From positions 17,254,001 to 17,318,000 of the forward strand of contig OY821788.1 of NCBI GenBank assembly GCA_963682175.1: a stretch of DNA of 64,000 bases, written 5' to 3'. The number at the start of each line of letters is the position of its first letter. Position 1 is the first letter of the stretch. The position numbers and the translations under genes were made by a program. Below the pieces are notes generated by a model, which was not told where the DNA came from, made no database searches, and saw only the letters and a program-made list of their open reading frames with translations. This document shows, piece by piece, positions 54,240 to 64,000 of the stretch. Source of the DNA: Triglochin maritima. Taxonomy: Eukaryota > Streptophyta > Magnoliopsida > Alismatales > Juncaginaceae.

Positions 54240-57200
54240 TTCTCCTTGTTTTTCACTCTCTTGTTGTCCCGTGCTCTCTCCTTCCCACTCCACTCTCTGA
54301 TTCTCTCTTCCCTTCTATCTTCTCTCTCCTTATCCCTCACTCTTCGTCTTCCATCTCCTTCCCTTTCTGTCCTTCTCCTCTACTTCAATACCTCTCCTTC
54401 TCTCTCTCTCGCTTGCCTTCTCCTCTTGCTTCTCTCCCTCTATCTCCTTCTCCTTCCCATCTCCACTCTTCTCCCTCTCTCCGTCTCCTTCTCTCTCCTT
54501 CTTCCTCCTACCCTCCCCCATCTCCCTCTACTTCTCTCTCCTTGTCCATCTCTCTCTCCCCTCCTCTCTCACTCTATCGTACTCTCTCGCTCTCCTCCTC
54601 CTCCTTCTCTCTCTTTCCTTCTCTCTCTCCTCCTCCTCTATCTCTCCTCTCCTCGTCTCCTTCTCGCTCTCCTCCCCTCTCACTCCCATTGTCCTTCTCT
54701 CTCTCTCTCCTTATCTACTATTCCCTTCTCCTTCTCTCCGTGTGCCCTTATTCTTCTCTCCTTGCCCTCTCTCTTGTTCTCCTTCTCCCTCCTCCTCTAC
54801 CCTTCTTCTCCCTCCTCCTCTCCCTCCTCTCCCTCCTTCTCTTTCTCTCATCTCTGTCCTTCTGCTTCGCTTGTCCTTCTCTCCTCCTCCCTCTTCTTTT
54901 CCTCTCCGTCACCTTCACTCTCTCTCACTCCTCTCGTTCTCCTTCTCTCTCCCCCTTCTCCTTCCCTCTATTTCTCTCTCTACTTCTCCTTCTCCTTCCC
55001 TCTTTCCTTCTCTCCTTCCCTTCGAGACTCCTCTTCCTTCTCTCTCTCCTTTCCTTGGCTTTCTCCGTCTAGCTCACTTACCGACTCCCTCACTCTTTCT
55101 CCCTCTCTCCTTCTCTTTCTCTCTCTCCTCTCTCCACTTCTCGCTCTAATTCACTCTATCCCCTTCTCCGTTTCACTCCCTCCTTGTCGCTCTCCTTCTC
55201 CCTCTCTCTCCTTCTCTATTGTTCTCTCTGTTTCTCCATCTCTCCTTGCCCTTCTCACACTCTCCCCCTCTGTCCACCTCTCCTCTCTCTCCTTCTCCTT
55301 CTAGCTCTCTCTCTCCGTCCCTCTCTCCTTGTTTCCCCATTTCCTTCTCTCTCGTCCCACACTCTCATTCTCTCTCTCCCCTCCTCCTCCTTGGTTTTCA
55401 CTCTATTGTTGTCCCGCGCTCTCTCCTTCCCACTCCGCTCTCTGATTCTCTCTTCCTTCTATCTTCTCTCTCCTTATCCCTCACTCTTCGTCTTCCATCT
55501 CCTTCCCTCTCTCTCCTTCTCCTCTACTTCAATACCTCTCCTTCTCTTTCCCCTTCTCCTTCTCTCTCCCTCGCTTGCCTTCTCCTCTTGCTTCTCTCCC
55601 TCTCTCTCCTTCTCCTTCCCATCTCGACTCTTCTCCCTCTCTCTGTCTCCTTCTCTCTCCTTCCTCCTCCTTCCCTCCCCCATCTCCCTCTACTTCTCTC
55701 TCCTTGTCCATCTCTCTCTCCCCACCTCTCTCACTCTATCGTACTCTCTCGGTCTCCTCCTCCTCCTTCCCTCTCTTTCCTTCTCTCTCTCCTCCTCCTC
55801 TATCTCTCCACTCCTCGTCTCCTTCTCGCTCTCCTCCCCTCTCACTCCCATTGTCCTTCTCTCTCTCTCTCCTTATCTACTCTCCCTTCTCCTTCTCTCC
55901 GTGTGCCCTTATTCTTCTCTCATTGCCCTCTCTCTTGTTCTCCTTCTCCCTCCTCCTCTACCCTTCTTCTCCCTCCTCCTCTCCCTCCTCTCCCTCCTTC
56001 TCTTTCTGTCATCTCTCTCCTTCTACTTCGCTTGTTCTTCTCTCTCCTCCTCCCTCTTCTTTTCCTCTCCGTCACCTTCACTCTCTCTCACTCCTCTCGT
56101 TCTCCTTCTCTCTCCCCCTTCTCCTTCCCTCTATTTCTCTCTCTACTTCTCCTTCTCCCTCCCTCTTTCCTTCTCTCCTTCCCTTCCAGTCTCCTCTTCG
56201 TTCTCTCTCTCCTTCTCCTTGTCTTTCTCCGTCTAGCTCACTTACCGACTCCCTCACTCTTTCTCCCTCTCTTTCTCTCTCTCCTCTCTCCACTTCTCGC
56301 TCTAATTCACTCTCTCCCCTTCTCCGTTTCACTCCCTCCTTCTCGCTCTCCTTCTCCCTCTCTCTCCTTCTCTATTGTTCTCTCTGCTTCTCCATCTCTC
56401 CTTGCCCTTCTCACTCTCTCCCCCTCCGTCCACCTCTCCTCTCTCTCCTTCTCCTTCTAGCTCTCTCTCTCCGTCCCTCTCTCCCTGTTTCCCCCATTTC
56501 CTTCTCTCTCGTCCCACACTCTCCTTCTCTCTCTCCCCTCCTCCTCCTTGTTTTTCACTCTCTTGTTGTCCCGCGCTCTCTCCTTCCCACTCCACTCTCT
56601 GATTCTCTCTTCCCTTCTATCTTCTCTCTCCTTATCCCTCACTCTTCGTCTTCCATCTCCTTCCCTCTCTCTCCTTCTCCTCTACTTCAATACCTCTCCT
56701 TCTCTTTCCCCTTCTCTTTCTCTCTCCCTCCCTTGCCTTCTCCTCTTGCTTCTCTCCCTCTCTCTCCTTCTCCTTCCCATCTCCACTCTTCTCCCTCTCT
56801 CCGTCTCCTTCTCTCTCCTTCTTCCCCCTTCCGTCCCCCATCTCCCTCTACTTCTCTCTCCTTGTCCATCTCTCTCTCCCCTCCTCTCTCACTCTATCGT
56901 ACTCTCTCGCTCTCCTCCTCCTTCTCTCTCTCCTCCTCCTCTATCTATCCTCTCCACGTCTCCTTCTCGCTCTCCTCCCCACTCACTCCCATTGTCCTTC
57001 TCTCTCTCTCTCTCTCCTTATCTACTCTCCCCTTCTCCTTCTCTCCGTTTGCCCTTATTCTTCTCTCCTTGCCCTCTCTCTTGTTCTCCTTCTCCCTCCT
57101 CCTCTCCCCTTCTTCTCCCTCCTCCTCTCCCACCTCTCCCTCCTTCTCTTTCTCTCATCTCTCTCCTTCTGCTTCGCTTGTCATTCTCTCTCCTCCTCCC

Positions 57201-58629
57201 TCTTCTTTTCCTCTCCGTCACCTTCACTCTCTCTCACTCCTCTCGTTCTCCTTCTCTCTCCCCCTTCTCCTTCCCTCTATTTCTCTCTCCACTTCTCCTT
57301 CTCCCTCCCTCTTTCCTTCTATCCTTCCCTTCCAGTCTCCTCTTCCTTCTCTCTCTCCTTCTCCTTGTCTTTCTCCGTCTAGCTCACTTACCGACTCCCT
57401 CACTCTTTCTCCCTCTCCCCTTCTCTTTCTCTCTCTCCTCTCTCCACTTCTCGCTCTAATTCACTCTCTCCCCTTCTCCGTTTCACTCCCTCCTTGTCGC
57501 TCTCCTTCCCCCTCTCTCTCCTTCTCTATTGTTCTCTATGCTTCTCCATCTCTCCTTGCCCTTCTCACTCTCTCCCCCTCCGTCCACCTCTCCTCTCTCT
57601 CCTTCTCCTTCTAGCTATCTCTCTCCGTCCCTCTCTCCTTGTTTCCCCATTTCCTTCTTTCACGTCCCACAGTCTCCTTCTCTCTCTCCCCTCGTTCTCC
57701 TTGTTTTTCACTCTCTTGTTGTCTCGCGCTCTCTCCTTCCCACTCCACTCTCTGATTCTCTCTTCCCTTCTATCTTCTCTCTCCTTATCCTTCACTCTTC
57801 GTCTTCCATCTCCTTCCCTCTCTCTCCTTCTCCTCTACTTCAATACCTCTCCTTCTCTTTCCCCTTCTCCTTCCCTCTCCCTCGCTTGCCTTCTCCTCTT
57901 GCTTCTCTCCCTCTCTCTCCTTCTCCTTCCCATCTCCACTCTTCTCCCTCTCTCCGTCTCCTCTCTTCGTCTTCCTCCTTCCCTCCCCCATCTCCCTCTA
58001 CTTCTCTCTCCTTGCCCATCTCTCTCTCCCCTCCTCTCTCTCTCTCCACCCCCTTCTTCTCTCTCTTTCCTTCTCTCTCTCCTCCTCCTCTATCTCTCCT
58101 CTCCTCGTCTCCTTCTTGCTCTCCTCCCCTCTCACTCCCATTGTCCTTCTCTCTCTCTCCTTATCTACTCTCCCCTTCTCCTTCTCTCCGTGTGCCCTTA
58201 TTCTTCTCTCCTTGCCCTCTCTCTTGTTCTCCTTCTCCCTCCTCCTCTCCCTTCTCTCCCTTCTTCTCTTTCTCTCATCTCTCTCCTTCAGCTTCGCTTG
58301 TCCTTCTCTCTCCTCCTCCCTCTTCTTTTCCTCTCCGTCACCTTCAATCTTTCTCACTCCTCTCGTTCTCCTTCTCTCTCCCCCTTCTCCTTCCCTCTAT
58401 TTCTCTCTCTACTTCTCCTTCTCCCTCCCTCTTTCCTTCTCTCCTTCCCTTCCAGTCTCCTCTTCCTTCTCTCTCTCCTTCTCCTTGTCTTTCTCTGTCT
58501 AGCTCACTTACCGACTCCCTCACTCTTTCTCCCTCTCTCCTTCTCTTTCTCTCTCTCCTCTCTCCACTTCTCGCTCTAATTCACTCTCTCCCCTTCTCTG
58601 TTTCACTCCCTCCTTGTCGCTCTCCGTCT

Positions 58630-58960
58630 CTATTGTTCTCTCTCCTTCTCTATTGTTCTCTCTACTTCTCCATCTCTCCTTGCCCTTCTCACTCTCTCCC
58701 CCTCCGTCCACCTCTCCTCTCTCTCCTTCTCCTCCTAGCTCTCTCTCTCCGTCCCTCTCTCCTTGTCTCCCCCATTTGCTTCTCTCTCGTCCCTCTCTCT
58801 CTTTCTCTATTGTTCTCTCTGCTTCTCCATCTCTCCTTGCCCTTCTCACTCTCTCCCCCTCCGTCCTCCTCTCCTCTCTCTCGTTCTCCTTTTAGCTCTC
58901 TCTCTCCGTCCCTCTCTCCTTCTTTCCCCATTTCTTTCTCTCTCGTCCCACACTCTCATT
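58630..58960 (+). repeat. Duplication of about 157 bp within a monomer
   Basis: The motif ctattgttctctct occurs at about 58630, 58650 and 58807. The block from it through the cgtccacctctcctc and tccgtccctctctcc motifs is present twice, with a period of about 157 bp. It accounts for the 1261-bp spacing. Confidence 0.7.
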
Positions 58961-60029
58961 CTCTGTCTCCCCTCCTTCTCCTTGTTTTTCACTCTCTTGT
59001 TGTCCCGCGCTCTCTCCTTCCCACTCCACTCTCTGATTCTCTCTTCCCTTCTACCTTCTCTCTCCTTATCCTTCACTCTTCGTCTTCCATCTCCTTCCCT
59101 CTCTCTCCTTCTCTTTCCTCTTCTCCTTCTCTCTCCCTCGCTTGCCTTCTCCTCTTGCTTCTCTCCCTCTCTCTCCTTCTCCTTCCCATCTCCACTCTTC
59201 TCCCTCTCTCCGTCTCCTTCTCTCTCCTTCTTCCTCCTTCCCTCCCCCATCTGCCTCTACTTCTCACTCCTTGTCCATCTCTCTCTCCCCTCCTCTCTCA
59301 CTCTATTGTACTCTCTCGCTCTCCTTCTCCTTCTTCTCTCTCTTTCCTTCTCTCTCTCCTCCTCCTCTATCTCTCCTCTCCTCGTCTCCTTCTCGCTCTC
59401 CTCCCCTCTCACTCCCATTGTCCTTCTCCCTCTCTCTCTCCTTATCTACTCTCCCCTTCTCATTATCTCCGTGTGCCCTTATTCTTCTCTCCTTGCCCTC
59501 TCTCTTGTTATCCTTTTCCCTCCTCCTCTACCCTTCTTCTCCCTCCTCCTCTCCCTCCTCTCCCTCCTTCTCTTTCTCTCATCTCTCTCCTTCTGCTTCG
59601 CTTGTCCATCTCTCTCACTCCTCTCGTTCTCCTTCTCTATCCCCCTTCTCCTTCCCTCTATTTCTCTCTCTACTTCTCCTTCTCCCTCCCTCTTTCCTTC
59701 TCTCCTTCCCTTCCAGTCTCCTATTCCTTCTCTCTCTCCTTCTCCATGTCTTTCTCCGTTTAGCTCACTTACCGACTCCCTCACTCTTTCTCCCTCTCTC
59801 CTTCTCTTTCTCTCTCTCCTCTCTCCACTTCTCGCTCTAATTCACTCCCTCCCCTTCTCCGTTTCACTCCCTCCTTCTCGCTCTCCTTCTCCCTCTCTCT
59901 CCTTCTCTATTGTTCTCTCTGCTTCTCCATCTCTCCTTGCCCTTCTCACTCTCTCCCCCTCCGTCCACCTCTCCTCTCTCTCCTTCTCCTTCTAGCTCTC
60001 TCTCTCCGTCCCTCTCTCCTTGTTTCCCC

Positions 60030-60060
60030 ATTTCCTTCTCTCTCTCCGTGTGCCCTTATT
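60030..60060 (+). repeat. Deletion joint producing a 611-bp monomer
   Basis: The motif ccccatttccttctctct joins directly to ccgtgtgccc, removing about 550 bp. Both sides of the joint normally contain ccttctct, so the loss can be explained by recombination between short direct repeats. Confidence 0.8.
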
Positions 60061-61289
60061 CTTCTCTCCTTGCCCTCTCTCTTGTTCTCCTTCTCCCTCC
60101 TCCTCTACCCTTCTTCTCCCTCCTCCTCTCCCTCCTTCTCTTTCTCTCATCTCTCTCCTTCTGCTTCGCTTGTCCTTCTCTCTCCTCCTCCCTCTTCTTT
60201 TCCTCTCCGTCACCTTCACTCTCACTCACTCCTCTCGTTCTCCTTCTCTCTCCCCCTTCTCCTTCCCTCTATTTCTCTCTCTACTTCTCCTTCTCCCTCC
60301 CTCTTTCCTTCTCTCCTTCCCTTCCAGTCTCCTCTTCCTTCTCTCTCTCCTTCTCCTTGTCTTTCTCCGTCTAGCTCACTTACCGACTCCCTCACTCTTT
60401 CTCCCTCTCTCCTTCTCTTTCTCTCTCACCTCTCTCCACTTCTCGCTCTAATTCACTCTCTCCCCTTCTCCGTTTCACTCCCTCCTTGTCGCTCTCTCTC
60501 TCTCCTTCTCTATTGTTCTCTCTGCTTCTCCATCTTTCCTTGCCCTTCTCACTCTCTCCCCCTCCGTCCACCTCTCCTCTCTCTCCTTCTCCTTCAAGCT
60601 CTCTCTCTCCTTCCCTCTCTCCTTGTTTCCCCACTTCCTTCTCTCTCGTCCCACACTCTCCTTCTCTCTCTCCCCTCCTTCTCCTTGTTTTTCACTCTCT
60701 TGTTGTCCAGCGCTCTCTCCTTCCCACTCCACTCTCTGATTCTCTCTTCCCTTCTATCTTCTCTCTCCTTATCCCTCACTCTTCGTCTTCCATCTCCTTC
60801 CCTCTCTCTCCTTCTCCTCTACTTCAATACCTCTCCTTCTCTTTCCCCTTCTCCTTCTCTCTCCCTCGCTTGCCTTCTCCTCTTGCTTCTCTCCCTCTCT
60901 CTCCTTCTCCTTCCCATCTCCACTCTTCTCCCTCTCTCCCTCTCCTTCATTCTCCTTCTTCCTCCTTCCCTCCACCATCTCCCTCTACTTCTCTCTCCTT
61001 GTCCATCTCTCTCTCCCCTCCTCTCTCACTCTATCGTACTCTCTCGCTCTCCTCCTCCTCCTTCTCTCTCTTTCCTTCTCTCTCTCCTCCTCCTCCTCTA
61101 TCTCTCCTCTCCTCGTCTCCTTCTCGCTCTCCTCCCCTCTCACTCCCATTGTCCTTCTCTCTCTCTCTCTCTCTCCTTATCTACTCTCCCCTTCTCCTTC
61201 TCTCCGTGTGCCCTTATTCTTCTCTCCTTGCCCTCTCTCTTGTTCTCCTTCCCCCTCCTCCTCTACCCTTCTTCTCCCTCCTCCTCTCC

Positions 61290-61320
61290 CTCCTTCTCTT
61301 TCTCTCTCTCCTCTCTCCAC
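61290..61320 (+). repeat. Deletion joint removing a marker
   Basis: The motif ccctccttctctttctct joins ctctcctctctccac, skipping the cgcttgtcc, gtcaccttc and ctagctcactt islands. Both parent sites contain ccttctctttctct, a 14-base direct repeat, which explains the joint and the 2030-bp marker spacing. Confidence 0.8.
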
Positions 61321-64000
61321 TTCTCGCTCTAATTCACTCCCTCCCCTTCTCCGTTTCACTCCCTCCTTCTCGCTCTCCTTCTCCCTCTCTCTCCTTCTCT
61401 ATTGTTCTCTCTGCTTCTCCATCTCTCCTTGCCCTTCTCACTCTCTCCCCCTCCATCCACCTCTCCTCTCTCTCCTTCTCCTTCTAGCTCTCTCTCTCCG
61501 TCCCTCTCTCCTTGTTTCCCCATTTCCTTCTCTCTCGTCCCACACTCTCCTTCTCTCTCTCCCCTCCTTCTCCTTGTTTTTTACTCTCTTGTTGTCCCGC
61601 GCTCTCTCCTTCCCACTCCACTCTCTAATTCTCTCTTCCCTTCTATCTTCTCTCTCCTTATCTCTCACATCTTTGTCTTCCATCTCCTTCCCTCTCTCTC
61701 CTTCTCCTCTACTTCAATACCTCTCCTTCTCTTTCCCCTTCTCCTTCTCTCTCCCTCGCTTGCCTTCTCCTCTTGCTTCTCTCCCTCTCTCTCCTTCTCC
61801 TTCCCATCACCACTCTTCTCCCTCTCTCCGTCTCCTTCTCTCTCCTTCTTCCTCCTTCCCTCCCCCATCTCCCTCTACTTCTCTCTCGTTGTCCATCTCT
61901 CTCTCCCCTCCTCTCTCACTCTATCGTACTTTCTCGCTCTCCTCCTCCTTCTCTCTCTTTCCTTTTATCTCTCCTATTCTCGTCTCCTTCTCGCTCTCCT
62001 CCCCTCTCACTCCCATTGTCCTTCTCTCTCTCTCTCTCCTTATCTACTCTCCCCTTCTCCATCTCTCCGTGTGCCCTTATTCTTCTCTCCTTGCCCTCTC
62101 TCTTGTTCTCCTTCTCCCTCCTCCTCTACCCTTCTTCTCCCTCCTCCGCTCCCTCCTCTCCCTCCTTCTCTTTCTCTCATCTCTCTCCTTCTGCTTCGCT
62201 TGTTCTTCTCTCTCCTCCTCCCTCTTGTTTTCCTCTCCGTCACCTTCACTCTCTCTCACTCCTCTCGTTCTCCTTCTCTCTCTCCCTTCTCCTTCCCTCT
62301 ATTTCTCTCTCTACTTCTCCTTCTCCCTCCCTCTTTCCTTCTCTCCTTCCCTTCCAATCTCCTTCCTTCTCTCTCTCCCCTTCTCCTTGTCTTTCTCCCT
62401 CTAGCTAGCTTACCGACTCCCTCACTCTTTCTCCCTCTCTCCTTCTCTTTCTCTCTCTCCTCTCTCCACTTCTCGCTCTAATTCACTCTCTCCCCTTCTC
62501 CGTTTCACTCCCTCCTTGTCGCTCTCCTTCTCCCTCTCTCTCCTTCTCTACTGTTCTCTCTGCTTCTCCATCTCTCCTTGCCCTTCACACTCTCTCCCCC
62601 TCCGTCCACCTCTCCTCTCTCTCCTTCTCCTTCTAGCTCTCTCTCTCCGTCCCTCTCTCCTTGTTTCCCCATTTCCTTCTCTCTCGTCCCACGCTCTCCT
62701 TCTCTCTCTCCCCTCCTTCTCCTTGTTTTTCACTCTCTTGTTGTCCCGCGCTCTCTCCTTCCCACTCCACTCTCTGATTCTCTCTTCCCTTCTAACTTCT
62801 CTCTCCTTATCCCTCACTCTTCGTCTTCCATCTCCTTCCCTCTCTCTCCTTCTCCTCTACTTCAATACCTCTCATTCTCTTTCCCCTTCTCCTTCTCTCT
62901 CCCTCGCTTGCCTTCTCCTCTTGCTTCTCTCCTTCTCTCTCTTTCTCCTTCCCATCTCCACTCTTCTCCCTCTCTCCGTCTCCTTCTCTCTCCTTCTTCC
63001 TCCTTCCCTCCCCCATCTCCCTCTACTTCTCTCTCCTTGTCCATCTCTCTCTCCCCTCCTCTCTCACTCTATCGTACTCTCTCGCTCTCCTCCTCCTCCT
63101 TCTCTCTCTTTCCTTCTCTCTCTCCTCCTCCTCTATCTCTCCTCTCCTCTTCTCCTTCTCGCTCTCCTCCCCTCTCACTCCCATTGTCCTTCTCTCTCTC
63201 TCTCTCCTTATCTACTCTCCCCTTCTCCTTCTCTCCGTGTGCCCTTATTCTTCTCTCCTTGCCCTCCCTCTTGTTCTCCTTCTCCCTCCTCCTCAACCCT
63301 TCTTCTCCCTCCTCCTCTCCCTCCTCTCCCTCCTTCTATTTCTCTCATCTCTCTCCTTCTGCTTCGCTTGACCTTCTCTCTCCTCCTCCCTCTTCTTTTC
63401 CTCTCCGTCACCATCACTCTCTCTCACTCCTCTCGTTCTCCTTCTCTCTCCCCCTTCTCCTTCCCTCTATTTCTCTCTCTACTTCTCCTTCTCCCTCCCT
63501 CTTTCCTTCTCTCCTTCCCTTCCAGTCTCCTCTTCCTTCTCTCTCTCTTCTCCTTGTCTTTCTCCGTCTAACTCACTTACCGACTCCCTCACTCTTTCTC
63601 CCTCTCTCCTTCTCTTTCTCTCTCTCCTCTCTCCACTTCTCGCTCTAATTCACTCTCTCCCCTTCTCCGGTTCACTCCCTCCTTGTCGCTCTCCTTCTCC
63701 CTCTCTCTCCTTCTCTATTGTTCTCTCTGCTTCTCCATATCTCCTTGCCCTTCTCACTATCTCCCTCTCCGTCCACCTCTCCTCTCTCTCCTTCTCCTTC
63801 TAGCTCTCTCTCTCTCCGTCCCTCTCTCCTTGTTTCCCCATTTCCTTCTCTCTCGTCCCACACTCTCCTTCTCTCTCTCCCCTCATTCTCCTTGTTTTTC
63901 ACTCTCTTGTTGTCCCGCGCTCTCTCCTTCCCACTCCACTCTCTGATTCTCTCTTCCCTTCTATCTTCTCTCTCCTTATCCCTCACTCTTCGTCTTCCAT

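Larger units (their letters stand above)
46691..64000 (+). repeat. Polypyrimidine satellite, segment 5 (about 15 monomers, to window end)
   Basis: Markers begin at 47022, 48214, 49518, 50691, 51835, 52977, 53918 (variant tatagctgactt), 55069, 56233, 57379, 58499, 59760, 60371, 62401 and 63568. Spacings are 1192, 1304, 1173, 1144, 1142, 941, 1151, 1164, 1146, 1120, 1261, 611, 2030 and 1167 bp. The 2030-bp spacing is one and a half units with a marker lost. This segment has the most rearranged units of the window. It ends inside a monomer at 64000, so the array continues. No gene is seen. Confidence 0.95.

Noticed and set aside
3906..63648. Dozens of long open frames in the satellite (up to 992 codons on +, rich in Ser/Leu/Pro/Phe; Arg/Glu/Gly/Lys on -)
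   Set aside because: Stop codons need purines, so polypyrimidine DNA stays open in all + frames, and its complement is almost free of stops. The frames overlap in several phases, repeat with the monomer and show no codon-level constraint.

Overview
The window looks like repetitive, gene-poor nuclear DNA of a plant, most likely a flowering plant. The evidence is the kind of mobile elements: a Ty1-copia element with a tRNA-Met-type primer site, a large solo LTR, and L1-type LINEs whose ORF1 carries a DUF4283-like domain and a CCHC knuckle. I cannot name the species, and I see no host protein gene, rRNA or tRNA.

About 45 kb of the 64 kb is one head-to-tail satellite with a monomer of about 1.16 kb. 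On the + strand it is almost pure pyrimidine (C and T, roughly nine bases in ten). The phase marker ctagctcacttaccgact and its close variants recurs 39 times, always in the same orientation. The array runs off both ends of the window. Long open frames in it (Ser/Leu/Pro/Phe on +, Arg/Glu/Gly/Lys on -) arise because stop codons need purines; they are not genes.

Four mobile elements interrupt the array, each flanked by a target-site duplication (TSD). (1) 1144-3937: a 2.8-kb solo LTR, TSD ttatc. (2) 20347-28003: a 7.66-kb Ty1-copia element with two 384-bp LTRs, TSD taccc, decayed by a stop, several frameshifts and loss of most of RNase H. (3) 32463-34843, - strand: a 2.4-kb LINE with ORF1 but no reverse transcriptase. 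(4) 40924-46675, - strand: a 5.75-kb, 5'-truncated LINE of the same family with ORF1 and ORF2, TSD of 15 bp. Subtracting each element plus one TSD copy leaves marker spacings of about 1193, 1126, 1171 and 1159 bp. Each insertion therefore landed inside a single monomer of a pre-existing array.

The array shows its own dynamics: a nearly identical adjacent pair of units, rare variants shared by distant units, sub-unit duplications, deletions between short direct repeats, and a CT microsatellite of variable length at a fixed place in the monomer. The most unusual contents are the polypyrimidine satellite itself, the ORF1-only LINE, the 88-codon repeats in the other LINE's ORF1, the non-canonical TA...CA LTR ends of the copia element, and a set of small palindromes before its 3' LTR. 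All counts and alignments were made by eye.
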